A stretch of DNA of 21,103 nucleotides. Source: Hyphomicrobiales bacterium (lineage in GTDB: Bacteria; Pseudomonadota; Alphaproteobacteria; Rhizobiales; Beijerinckiaceae). Made by a program: the position numbers and the translations under genes. Shown here piece by piece: positions 13,770 through 21,103 of the stretch (positions within the stretch are counted from its first letter, which is position 1; each line of letters begins with the position of its first letter). Below the pieces are notes generated by a model. The model made no database searches, was not told the origin of the DNA, and was given only the letters and a program-made list of their open reading frames with translations. The DNA lies in NCBI GenBank assembly GCA_015655535.1, contig JAATEW010000227.1, forward strand, positions 1 through 21,103. The letters are read 5' to 3'.

Positions 13770-15074
13770 ATGGGCTTCTCTAGGCGAGTGCAGGATCAAT
13801 GCTGGGTTGACGAGGCGGCGGCGACGGTCAGCCGGCAGGTCTTCGTCGACGACGGCGTCTTCCAGCAGGAAATGGACCGGATCTTTTTCAGGACATGGGG
13901 CTTTCTTTGCCATGAGACTGAAATCGAAAATGCCGGGAATTTTGTCATCCGGCGGCTCGGCAGCGCCCAGGTCGTCGTAACGCGCGACGATCAAGGCACC
14001 GTCCATGCCGTGTTGAATAGCTGCCGGCACCGCGGCGCACAGATCTGCCGCAGCGATTCAGGCAATGCCCGCCATTTCGTCTGCCCTTATCACGGCTGGA
14101 CCTACGACCGCACCGGCAAGCTGGTCACAACGACATTCGACCAGCATTTTCCGAACGGCTTCAAGCTTTCAGACTTGAGTCTGCCCAAGGTCCCGCGGCT
14201 CGAGCATCACAAGGGGCTGATTTTCGGCTGCTGGGATCCAGACGTCGCAAGCCTTGCGGATCACCTCGGCGAATTTGCCTGGTATCTCGACCCGTTCCTG
14301 GCGAGGTCGCCGCTTGGCATGGAGGTTCTGGCGCCGCCTCACCGCTGGCGTACCCGATGCAATTGGAAAGTCGGCGCACTTAATTTCGCAGGCGACAGCC
14401 AACATGTACTCACGACGCATGCCGGCCCGCTCACGCTTGATCCCGTGCGGGCGGCCCGCGCAGGCTTCGCAACCGCGGCCGAAAACAGCTTTCAAGTTTC
14501 GACGGACCAAGGACACGCCTGCACGCTGACATATCTGGCGCCCGGTCTTCCGGCAGAAGCCTACCAGACCCATCCCCCAGACCTTGAGCCCCTCTACACC
14601 GGCATCACGCCGGATCAAAGGGAGATGCTCAAAAACCTTCGGGTGATCGTCGGCACCGTCTTCCCGAACCTCTCGTTCATCGAAACGCAGGTCGGCCCCT
14701 CGGAAAAAGCAATCATCATGCGCCAATGGTCTCCGATCAGCGGCACTGAAATGGAGGTCTTGAGCTGGGTCCTTGCCGAGCGGGAAGCCTCACCGGATTA
14801 CAAGAAAGAAGTTCTGAGGAAAGGCATTCATAATTTCGGCGCGGCCGGCGTCTTCGAACAAGACGACGTGGAATTATGGGCCTCTGCCACAGCCGCAAGC
14901 AATAATCCGATTGCCCTCCAATATCCGTACAGCTTCCACACGGCGCTGCCCTACCTTCAAAAGTTCGAAGCCAATGGCAAATGGCCCGGCCGCGTCTACA
15001 GGCCCGCGGACACGGAGGTCGCGCAATTCGAGTTCATGCGCCAGTGGAATCGCTGGATGCAGGCCCCGGCTTGA
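13770..15074 (+). CDS. Aromatic ring-hydroxylating dioxygenase, alpha subunit
   Basis: 434 residues, the usual length. The Rieske domain has C85 and H87 in CRHRG, and C105 and H108 in CPYHGWTYD. The catalytic domain has the bridging D209 and mononuclear-iron H212 and H217 in GDSQHVLTTH, with the third ligand likely D365 in FEQDDVELW. The complex adds O2 to an aromatic ring to give a cis-dihydrodiol, using electrons from a ferredoxin. The beta subunit follows after 23 bases. The start has almost no Shine-Dalgarno and sits nine bases after a putative operator, so the mRNA leader may be very short or the true start slightly downstream. The substrate is inferred from neighbours to be an aromatic carboxylate. 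Confidence 0.95.
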   Translation: MGFSRRVQDQCWVDEAAATVSRQVFVDDGVFQQEMDRIFFRTWGFLCHETEIENAGNFVIRRLGSAQVVVTRDDQGTVHAVLNSCRHRGAQICRSDSGNARHFVCPYHGWTYDRTGKLVTTTFDQHFPNGFKLSDLSLPKVPRLEHHKGLIFGCWDPDVASLADHLGEFAWYLDPFLARSPLGMEVLAPPHRWRTRCNWKVGALNFAGDSQHVLTTHAGPLTLDPVRAARAGFATAAENSFQVSTDQGHACTLTYLAPGLPAEAYQTHPPDLEPLYTGITPDQREMLKNLRVIVGTVFPNLSFIETQVGPSEKAIIMRQWSPISGTEMEVLSWVLAEREASPDYKKEVLRKGIHNFGAAGVFEQDDVELWASATAASNNPIALQYPYSFHTALPYLQKFEANGKWPGRVYRPADTEVAQFEFMRQWNRWMQAPA

Positions 15075-15097
15075 ACGTCAAAACGAAGGATATTTCG

Positions 15098-15619
15098 ATG
15101 ACGATTCAATCAAGCGCCCGTCCCGTGGATACGCTGCTCTATATCGAGCTCCAGCGCTTTTTGTTCCGCGAAGCCAAGTTCCTCGACCGGCGCGACTATC
15201 AGAGCTGGTTGGCGCTCCTGACCGACGACGTGACATATCGTGTCCGCATCCGCTCGTTTCGCGACAGCGGCGCGGCGGAGACCGATTATGCCGTCGTCGA
15301 TGACGGACCTGTCGAGTTGCGCAAGAGAGTGGCGCAGATCAGCAACGCGCGATTGTCGCGCGCCGAAAACCCGCCATCGCTCACACGCCGGCTTATCACC
15401 AACGTCGAAGCCTTCCATCAGGCGGACGAAGCGGACATTCTCGTCGAGTCGTCCCTGCTTGCCTTCCGCACCAGAAGCGGCATCCCGGAAGGCGGCTTCT
15501 ATATCGGCAAACGCCATGACGTCCTTCGCCGGACGGGCGATGGTTTTCAGCTCGCGTGCCGGGATGTCCGTCTGGATCAGACAGTCCTACTCGAGGGCGC
15601 GCTGAGCATCCTGCTTTAG
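15098..15619 (+). CDS. Aromatic ring-hydroxylating dioxygenase, beta subunit
   Basis: 173 residues from ATG 15098 (GAAGGA upstream); the frame is open further upstream but overlaps the alpha gene. The sequence fits the NTF2-like small subunit: LQRFLFREAKFLDRRDYQSW at the N-terminus, LLTDDVTYRVRIR, a central SRAENPPSLTRRLITNVEAF, and a C-terminal CRDVRLDQTVLL. It has a structural role in an alpha3beta3 oxygenase. The presence of a beta subunit distinguishes this enzyme from the single-subunit phthalate 4,5-dioxygenase of pseudomonads. Confidence 0.93.
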   Translation: MTIQSSARPVDTLLYIELQRFLFREAKFLDRRDYQSWLALLTDDVTYRVRIRSFRDSGAAETDYAVVDDGPVELRKRVAQISNARLSRAENPPSLTRRLITNVEAFHQADEADILVESSLLAFRTRSGIPEGGFYIGKRHDVLRRTGDGFQLACRDVRLDQTVLLEGALSILL

Positions 15620-15646
15620 CCTGCGTCGAAGGAGCCTTTTCACGCG

Positions 15647-16837
15647 ATGAACGGCGAACATACGGAAAAACCGGCGACTGGGCCCATCCGCCTCGGCATC
15701 GCGGGACTGGGACTTGCCGGCGCGTTCATGATCAGGGCGGCGCGACAACATCCACGATTTGTGCTGGCCGCAGGCATGGACCCGCTGGAACGGCCGCGCA
15801 AAGCCTTCTCCACGGCATTTGATGCGCCCGCCTACCAGGACTTCGACCGCTTATGCGAAGACGAAAATGTCGAGGCTATTTATATTTCATCGCCGCACCG
15901 CTTTCACGCGCATCAGACCATCACCGCCCTTGAGCAAGGCAAGCATGTTCTCGTCGAAAAACCTCTCGCCTTGACGGTCGAGGAATGCGATGCCGTCGTC
16001 GAAGCAGCCGAAAGGACGAAGCGTAAGGTCATCGTCGGGCACACTCACGCGTTCGATCCCAATGTCCGGGCCATGCGGCAATTGATCGAGACGCGCGATC
16101 TCGGCCGCGTCGTTATGATATTATCGTTCAATTATACCGATTACCTCTACCGTCCCCATGCTCAGGATGAATTTCGAAGCGAGACGGGCGGCGGGATTAC
16201 GTTCAATCAAATCACGCACCAAGTCGAAGTCGTGCGGCTTCTGGCCGGTGCGCCCATCGTGAGCGTGAAAGGCAGCACAAATATTCTCGATCCCGCGAGG
16301 CCGGCGGATGGCTGCAGCATGGTTTACCTGCAGTTTGAGACCGGCACGACGGCATCGCTCATCTATAGCGGCTATGATTTCTTCGACAGCGACGAATTCC
16401 ATTATTGGATCGCCGAAGGCGGCACCCTAAAGCAGGCAAACCACGGGATAACGCGGCATACCGCAATGACCCGGCCCTCGGAGGATTCCTCCCACCAGGA
16501 TTTGGGATTTGGCGGAAGGGAACTTCCGACAGAACAACCCTTCATGCCGCACTTTGGCGTATCGATCGTGACCTGCGAACGCGGCGATCTGCGGCTTTCG
16601 CCAAAGGGCATCACGCTATATGGCGTCAACGGACGCGAGGATATCACGGTCGAGCGCGGCGAAGGACGGCCAGGACAGGGTGACGCGCTGGACGCTCTGT
16701 GGCGGACCGTGCGCGAAGGCGAGCCGACGCTTCACGACGCGCGTTGGGGCAAGGCAACAGTCGAGGCGCTTGTTGCCTTGCAAAAGTCCGCGAAAAGCGG
16801 ACGCGAAGTCTTTCTTTCCGACATCGCGAGCCGTTAA
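15647..16837 (+). CDS. Gfo/Idh/MocA dehydrogenase, probable cis-dihydrodiol dehydrogenase
   Basis: 396 residues. An N-terminal Rossmann fold has GIAGLGLAGAF (17-27), the family Lys in EKP (104-106, VLVEKPLALT) and a conserved His in GGGITFNQITHQVEV (H191). Family members oxidise or reduce sugars, but one branch (Pht4/OphB) oxidises 4,5-dihydro-4,5-dihydroxyphthalate to dihydroxyphthalate with NAD(P)+. Its position 27 bases after the dioxygenase beta gene and before a decarboxylase-like gene supports the dihydrodiol role. AAGGAG lies upstream at slightly long spacing. The family is certain; the substrate is inferred. Confidence 0.85.
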   Translation: MNGEHTEKPATGPIRLGIAGLGLAGAFMIRAARQHPRFVLAAGMDPLERPRKAFSTAFDAPAYQDFDRLCEDENVEAIYISSPHRFHAHQTITALEQGKHVLVEKPLALTVEECDAVVEAAERTKRKVIVGHTHAFDPNVRAMRQLIETRDLGRVVMILSFNYTDYLYRPHAQDEFRSETGGGITFNQITHQVEVVRLLAGAPIVSVKGSTNILDPARPADGCSMVYLQFETGTTASLIYSGYDFFDSDEFHYWIAEGGTLKQANHGITRHTAMTRPSEDSSHQDLGFGGRELPTEQPFMPHFGVSIVTCERGDLRLSPKGITLYGVNGREDITVERGEGRPGQGDALDALWRTVREGEPTLHDARWGKATVEALVALQKSAKSGREVFLSDIASR

Positions 16838-16928
16838 TCTCGGAAAAAGCTCGGAGCGATTGGCCACGGGCCTCTTTAATCCAGACTGCATCTCCCGCCC
16901 TCGTGAACGCCGAGGCAAGGCACCGTGC

Positions 16929-16957
16929 TTGACCGGCCGCGTCGCGGATGATTTAAG
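16929..16957 (+). promoter_or_regulatory. Promoter of the decarboxylase-like gene
   Basis: TTGACC (16929-16934), a 17-base spacer and TTTAAG (16952-16957). Operator site 3 starts four bases after the -10, covering the expected transcription start, as expected for repression. It suggests that the decarboxylase and amidase genes have their own promoter. Confidence 0.55.
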
Positions 16958-16961
16958 TTTT

Positions 16962-16975
16962 TGTGAAATATCAAC
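16962..16975. promoter_or_regulatory. Putative GntR/FCD operator, site 3
   Basis: TGTGAAATATCAAC fits TGTGA-N4-TCACN with one mismatch. It lies between the -10 element and the start codon of the decarboxylase-like gene. Confidence 0.5.
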
Positions 16976-16992
16976 GTAACTTCAGGTAATCC

Positions 16993-17988
16993 ATGTCAAA
17001 GCTGCTTCCGCTCACGATCGCATGCGGAGAGTATGATCGAACGAGGCCCATCAAGGATGGACGGGTTCGCGTCGACGGGTGTGAAGTCACCTATCTCGCG
17101 TTGGAGCCCGAGGAGCTTTTTTTCCGAGCGTTCCGCTATGCCGATTTCGACGTCGCCGAACTCTCCTTCAACAGCTACCTGATGCAGACCTCGCGCGACC
17201 GATGCCCCTATGTCGCTATACCGGCATTCGTATCGCGTCATTTTCGGCATTCCTGCCTTTTCATCCGGACCGACAGGGATATCCGCACGCCTGCCGATCT
17301 CAAAGGCAAACTCGTCGGTCTTCCCGAATATCAGCAGACCGCGAACGTGTGGATGCGTGGAATTTTCAAGGAGGACTATGGCCTCGATCCCGCCGATATT
17401 CATTGGCGGACGGGCGGTCAGGAAGAACCCGGCCGTGACGAGCGGACGCCATTGGCCCTGCCCTCGGGCGTCGATTTGCAACCTATCCCTTCCGATAAGA
17501 CCCTCAATAAAATGCTCACGGAAGGTGAGCTCGATGCCGTGTTCAGCGCGCGCGAGCTGTCATGCTTCGTCAAGGGCGTTCCCAATGTCGGCCTGATGTT
17601 TCCGAATTTCCGGGAGGTCGAGAGCGACTATTACCGCAGAACGAAAATCTTTCCGATCATGCATGTGATCGGCATTAAAAAGACCTTGGTCGAGAGTTTC
17701 CCCTGGCTTCCGGCGACGCTTTACAAGGCCTTCTGCCAGGCGAAAGAGATCGCCCTTCGCGATATGGCCGAGCAAGCCGTGGCACGGTTTACGCTCCCAT
17801 GGCCGGAGGTCAATCTCCAGGATGCCAGAGACCTTATGGGCGCTAATTTTTGGCGCTATGGCATCGCCGAATCCGCGCATGAGATCGAGACCCTCGCCCG
17901 ATATTCTTTCGAACAGGGTCTGGCCGCGAAGAAGCTCGATGCTCAAGAGATCTTCCATCCGTCGGTCTTCGAAATTTCGCGCACTTGA
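16993..17988 (+). CDS. Probable dihydroxyphthalate decarboxylase-like protein (SBP fold)
   Basis: 331 residues, close in length to 4,5-dihydroxyphthalate decarboxylase (Pht5). The N-terminus, LPLTIACGEYDRTRPIKDGR, resembles that enzyme. The fold is that of type-2 periplasmic substrate-binding proteins (ADFDVAELSFNSYL, then PADLKGKLVGLPEYQQTANVWMRG), and such genes are often annotated as ABC transporter binding proteins. There is no signal peptide or lipobox, and no permease or ATPase gene nearby, which favours a cytoplasmic enzyme. It would remove a carboxyl group from a dihydroxylated aromatic dicarboxylate, giving a protocatechuate-like product. It directly follows the dehydrogenase gene and has its own promoter and operator. 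Confidence 0.7.
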   Translation: MSKLLPLTIACGEYDRTRPIKDGRVRVDGCEVTYLALEPEELFFRAFRYADFDVAELSFNSYLMQTSRDRCPYVAIPAFVSRHFRHSCLFIRTDRDIRTPADLKGKLVGLPEYQQTANVWMRGIFKEDYGLDPADIHWRTGGQEEPGRDERTPLALPSGVDLQPIPSDKTLNKMLTEGELDAVFSARELSCFVKGVPNVGLMFPNFREVESDYYRRTKIFPIMHVIGIKKTLVESFPWLPATLYKAFCQAKEIALRDMAEQAVARFTLPWPEVNLQDARDLMGANFWRYGIAESAHEIETLARYSFEQGLAAKKLDAQEIFHPSVFEISRT

Positions 17989-18069
17989 AATCCAAGTCCG
18001 GCCATCTCCATCCACCACAGACCGCAAGGGCTCCAGCCTATTCATGCTCACTCTTCATGCCGTCACCCA

Positions 18070-19416
18070 ATGATCGAGCAAAAATTTAAACCCAAGACAC
18101 GATCCTTCCTGGCCGAGGCCCAGGCCTTTTCCGCCGGCCAATCGACGCCGCGGCATTTTCTCGAGTATTCGTTGGAGATCGCGTCGGATATCGAAGCCGA
18201 TCTTCACGCTTTCGTATTTTTGGATGCCGACGGCGCGAGACGGCAGGCCGATGCGTCCAGCAAAAGATGGCGGGAGGGCCGCCAGCTATCGCCGGTGGAT
18301 GGTTTGCCGGTCGGTATCAAAGACGTCATCGAGACGATCGACATGCCCACGGGAATGGGCTCGCCCCTCTTCACCGATTGGCGTTCCGATCGGGACGCAG
18401 CCTGCGTCTATGCCTTGCGCGAAGCGGGGGCTGTGATCGTCGGCAAGACGGTGACGACGGAATTCGCGGCGACGGAGCCCGGTCCGACCCGCAATCCATG
18501 GGATCTGGAGAGAACACCCGGCGGATCGAGCAGCGGATCGGCAGCGGCCGTCGGCGCCGGAATTTTGAGCGCCGCCCTCGGCACGCAGGTCATCGGTTCG
18601 GTGATCCGTCCTGCCGGCTATTGCGGCTGCGTCGGCTTCAAACCGACGATCGGCGCATTGAACCGCGGCGGCAGCCACGATTACATGAGCCAAAGCTGCC
18701 TCGGCGTTATCGGAGCCAGCCTGGAAGATACGTGGCAGGTGGCGCATGAGATCGTTCAGCGTTGCGGCGGCGATCCGGGAGCCCCGGCGCTTGATGGGCC
18801 CGATCGTCTGCCTTCCCCGCTCCAGCCCGCCTCTTTGGCATTGATTGAAACAGCCGGTTGGGCGGACGCTTCAGAGGAAGCAAAATCGCGATTGGAGCAG
18901 CTTTTAGAAAGGCTGACGGGAGCTGGCGTTCGCATAAGACGGCGGACGTCGCTTTCCCTGTTGGACGAAGTCGAGCAGGCCATTATCGGATCTCTCCGAC
19001 TGTCCCAAATCATCAATGCATGGGAATCGCGCTGGCCGCTTAATACCTATGCACAACGCGATAAAGAAAAGCTCAGCCAAGCAATGCAGCGGCGGCTGAC
19101 CGAAGCGGAGGCCATGACTTTAACGGATTATAAGGCCGCGCTTGAAAAGCGGGCGCTCATCCGCATTCTTTATTCGCGTCTGGCGACCGACTGCGAGGCT
19201 TGTATCACCTTGTCGGCGCCAGGAGTCGCCCCGCGCGGGATCGCATCGACCGGAAATCCCGTATTCGCGGTCCCGGCTTCCATGCTTGGCGTTCCGGCCC
19301 TGTCTCTCCCACTCCTCGAAGAGCAAGGCATGCCGCTTGGCGTCCAGCTGATCGGGTTCGCGGGACAAGAGGCGAAGCTGATGTCGATCGCCGCCTGGCT
19401 GCGGGATCTCAATTGA
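18070..19416 (+). CDS. Amidase-signature-family hydrolase
   Basis: 448 residues. The Ser-cisSer-Lys triad is visible: K84 in GLPVGIKDVI, cis-Ser about S153 in GGSSSGSAAA, and nucleophile S177 in GTQVIGSVIRPAGYCG. Family members hydrolyse amides such as aryl amides or allophanate in the cytoplasm. The start at 18070 has no clear Shine-Dalgarno, but the next good Met is far inside the domain. The gap to the upstream gene is about 80 bases without a terminator, so it is probably co-transcribed. It may feed the pathway by deamidating an aromatic carboxamide. It converges on the second GntR gene with a gap of only 15 bases. Confidence 0.9.
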   Translation: MIEQKFKPKTRSFLAEAQAFSAGQSTPRHFLEYSLEIASDIEADLHAFVFLDADGARRQADASSKRWREGRQLSPVDGLPVGIKDVIETIDMPTGMGSPLFTDWRSDRDAACVYALREAGAVIVGKTVTTEFAATEPGPTRNPWDLERTPGGSSSGSAAAVGAGILSAALGTQVIGSVIRPAGYCGCVGFKPTIGALNRGGSHDYMSQSCLGVIGASLEDTWQVAHEIVQRCGGDPGAPALDGPDRLPSPLQPASLALIETAGWADASEEAKSRLEQLLERLTGAGVRIRRRTSLSLLDEVEQAIIGSLRLSQIINAWESRWPLNTYAQRDKEKLSQAMQRRLTEAEAMTLTDYKAALEKRALIRILYSRLATDCEACITLSAPGVAPRGIASTGNPVFAVPASMLGVPALSLPLLEEQGMPLGVQLIGFAGQEAKLMSIAAWLRDLN

Positions 19417-19431
19417 GACGACGCTATGAGC

Positions 19432-20160
19432 TCATGCGACAGCGTGCATCGAAAGATGATGAACGAGATTGTCGCGGACAGCCTCGATATGGCGACGCAT
19501 GGCTTGACCCGCGGCGGCCTTATCTCTCGCGCTGATCGCCTTAACGATCAGCGCATGTTCCTTCAAGATCGTATCCTGTATTGATGGAATGCGAACCGAC
19601 GTCAGCCAAAAGCGAAGCGAGCGATCATGCAGGCTGCGGAGAATCTCAGCCAGGACGGGATTATCCGATGCATGGGCGATCACGAGATGGAACTCGCGGT
19701 CCAAATACATCATCCGTTCGAAATCAAGCCGCTTCGCAGCCTGTGCGAATAGGTCAAGAAGCTCGCGTAACGCGTCGATCGCTTCCGGCGCGGCCCTATT
19801 GGCAGCACGCTCGGCCGCGGCGGCTTCATTCAGGATCCTGACGTCGAGCGTCTGGAGAATCTCGTCCAAGCTCAACGGCTTAATGACGATCCCCTTACGC
19901 GGGATGACTTCGACGAAGGAATCGATCGCAAGCCGGTCCATCGCCTGATGCACCGGCGTTCGGCCAATGCCGAGTTGGAGCGAAAGAGTGGCCTCGTTGA
20001 TATATTCGCCCGGCTTGAACACCCCTGTTACGATCAGATGCTTGATACGTTGATAGGCGAGGTCGCGCAGAGATTTTGGCGGCGGGCTGAGCGACCTGCC
20101 GATCATCGTTTCCAATAGCCGCGGGGAGTTCTTGTGTGTCCGATTGGCCGCAGATCCCAT
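19432..20160 (-). CDS. GntR-family regulator, FCD subfamily (second of two)
   Basis: 242 residues from ATG 20160. This start gives the same 28-residue extension before the DNA-binding domain as in the first regulator; GGAG lies 12 bases upstream. The frame is open to a TTG at 20214 and another ATG exists at 20106. The recognition helix region, GIGRTPVHQAMDRLAI, is almost identical to that of the first regulator, as is the wing VEVIPRKGIVIKPL. The FCD residues are kept: DREFHLVIA, KEHALIV and RRHIEAV. It is divergent from the FAD monooxygenase gene, with operator site 4 between them, so it probably controls that gene and itself. Confidence 0.9.
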   Translation of the reverse strand: MGSAANRTHKNSPRLLETMIGRSLSPPPKSLRDLAYQRIKHLIVTGVFKPGEYINEATLSLQLGIGRTPVHQAMDRLAIDSFVEVIPRKGIVIKPLSLDEILQTLDVRILNEAAAAERAANRAAPEAIDALRELLDLFAQAAKRLDFERMMYLDREFHLVIAHASDNPVLAEILRSLHDRSLRFWLTSVRIPSIQDTILKEHALIVKAISARDKAAAGQAMRRHIEAVRDNLVHHLSMHAVA

Positions 20161-20362
20161 GGGGTGATCGAACTCCAGCGTGTGCCATCCCGGGCAGGAT
20201 AGGGCATGTCTCAAAAGCGTCAGGTTAACCCAGCCGGAAACCCGAAGCTATGGGAACCGGCGCAGCCCTGCCTGCTTCGTCAAAAGCATTTTCCGTGCTC
20301 TCCATTGCCGGCGCCTTCCTATATCTCGCCGGGGCTCCGCTAACATCCGGGACAAATAATCA

Positions 20363-20390
20363 TTGACGCCGCCGCATCTATTAATATTCT
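20363..20390 (+). promoter_or_regulatory. Putative promoter of the FAD monooxygenase gene
   Basis: TTGACG (20363-20368), a 16-base spacer and TATTCT (20385-20390). Operator site 4 overlaps the -10 end. It lies about 100 bases before the start codon. The rest of 20161-20486 shows no gene. Confidence 0.4.
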
Positions 20391-20401
20391 GAAATATCAC
20401 C
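20388..20401. promoter_or_regulatory. Putative GntR/FCD operator, site 4
   Basis: TCTGAAATATCACC fits the shared near-palindrome TGTGA-N4-TCACN with one mismatch in the left half. The centre AATA is identical to that of site 3. It lies between the second GntR gene and the divergent FAD monooxygenase gene. Confidence 0.5.
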
Positions 20402-20486
20402 ATCATGCCAATGATCCTGGCGGACATATCGCCTGATCGTTGGAGCCGGCGCGGGCCAACCGCTTTGGTTATACAGGAGTAGAATA

Positions 20487-21103
20487 GTGAGCCGCTCACC
20501 GAAGCTTATCGTCGTAGGCGCTGGTCCTGTCGGAATTATTGCCGCGTTGGCGGCGGCTCAAGCCGGATTCGATGTGCAGATTATCGAGGAATCCGAGACT
20601 ATAGACACAAATCCCCGCGCGGCCACGACACATCCGTCAACACTCGAGATGATCGCGCGCGTCGGTCTTATCGACGCCTTCATGGCCGAAGGCCTGGTCG
20701 CTCGCGAGTTTCAATTTTGGGATCGGCCCAGCCGTTCGCTCATAGCGACCTTCGATCACGATCTGCTGCGCGACGAGACACCCTATCCGTTTGTCGTTCA
20801 GACAGAACAGCACAAGCTCGTGCGATTGGGTCTCGCGAAATTGCAGGCATCCGGTGTTGCCGTTCGCCTCGGGAGCCGTGTGACCGGCTGTTCGCAGAAC
20901 GCGGATGGCGTCTGCGTGGATATCGAGACCGGCACGGAGAAGGAGGCTGTTACCGCGGATTGGGTCATCGCGGCCGACGGCGGCCGCAGCACGATACGCA
21001 AGGCATTTGGCATCGATTTCGAAGGATATACCTGGCCGGAACGATTTCTCGTCCTGACAATTCTCGACGACCTGAAAGGGCTGATGGGCTGTTGCTATCG
21101 AAA
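20487..21103 (+). CDS. FAD-dependent aromatic hydroxylase, N-terminal part
   Basis: About 205 residues are visible and the gene runs off the right edge. A GTG start is set by AGGAG seven bases upstream. The FAD-binding motif GAGPVG (11-16) lies in LIVVGAGPVGIIAAL, the acidic end of strand 2 is in QIIEES, and the second FAD motif is in AADGGRSTIRKAFG (about 162-175). NPRAATTHPSTLEMIARVGL is typical of the PheA/TfdB/MhpA group of flavin monooxygenases that hydroxylate phenolic rings ortho to a hydroxyl. The substrate-binding half is outside the window. It is divergently arranged with the second GntR regulator and likely adds a hydroxyl group downstream in the same pathway. Confidence 0.9.
   Translation, partial: MSRSPKLIVVGAGPVGIIAALAAAQAGFDVQIIEESETIDTNPRAATTHPSTLEMIARVGLIDAFMAEGLVAREFQFWDRPSRSLIATFDHDLLRDETPYPFVVQTEQHKLVRLGLAKLQASGVAVRLGSRVTGCSQNADGVCVDIETGTEKEAVTADWVIAADGGRSTIRKAFGIDFEGYTWPERFLVLTILDDLKGLMGCCYR

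Noticed and set aside
16993..17988. An ABC transporter substrate-binding protein.
   Set aside because: There is no signal peptide or lipobox, no permease or ATPase gene nearby, and the length, N-terminus and pathway context fit the decarboxylase branch of this fold better. Not fully excluded.

Overview
The window looks like a chromosomal segment of an alphaproteobacterium of the order Hyphomicrobiales, possibly a Beijerinckiaceae-type methylotroph or relative. This is inferred from the GC-rich coding style, the alphaproteobacterial DUF1489 gene, a 401-residue NAD-dependent formate dehydrogenase of the Pseudomonas sp. 101 type, and a formate-dehydrogenase-like molybdopterin oxidoreductase. The species cannot be named from the sequence alone.

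Left part (1-3500). The end of an FdhF/YdeP-like molybdoenzyme converges on a bacterial Ro60 (TROVE plus von Willebrand A) gene on the minus strand. The roughly 800 bases upstream of the Ro gene are not protein-coding. They hold a tandem array of at least five Y RNA-like elements on the minus strand, running towards the Ro gene. Each has two outer helices around a conserved internal loop (5' strand GGTGAA or GGTGGTGA, 3' strand close to TTGTTCCCC), which is the arrangement of the Ro-binding site of Y RNAs. Two elements, and a third in reduced form, carry a circularly permuted tRNA-like module: T-arm first, then an acceptor-like stem closed by a small loop, then a D-arm. Upstream lies another structured stretch (a possible sixth element) and a separate small transcription unit with its own promoter and terminator. 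This is the most striking feature of the window.

Middle part (3600-12500). This is a housekeeping and accessory mix: a secreted SMP-30-like beta-propeller protein, formate dehydrogenase, a decayed tail of a second SMP-30 copy, a secreted alpha/beta hydrolase, a DUF3016 protein, a three-gene minus-strand operon (2H phosphoesterase, AlkA-type glycosylase, DUF1489), a cytochrome P460-family protein, an alpha/beta hydrolase with a frameshift, a remnant of a PIN-domain (VapC-like) toxin, and a small membrane protein.

Right part (12187-21103). This is an aromatic-acid degradation cluster. It encodes a Rieske ferredoxin, ring-hydroxylating dioxygenase alpha and beta subunits, a Gfo/Idh/MocA dehydrogenase resembling phthalate dihydrodiol dehydrogenases, a protein resembling 4,5-dihydroxyphthalate decarboxylase, an amidase, and an FAD-dependent aromatic hydroxylase that runs off the right edge. 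Two paralogous GntR/FCD regulators with nearly identical recognition helices sit in the cluster. A shared near-palindrome (TGTGA-N4-TCACN) occurs in four upstream regions, next to recognisable promoters in at least two. Together this suggests a regulon for converting an aromatic dicarboxylate, or its amide, to a dihydroxybenzoate-type intermediate. The ferredoxin reductase and the ring-cleavage genes are not in the window.
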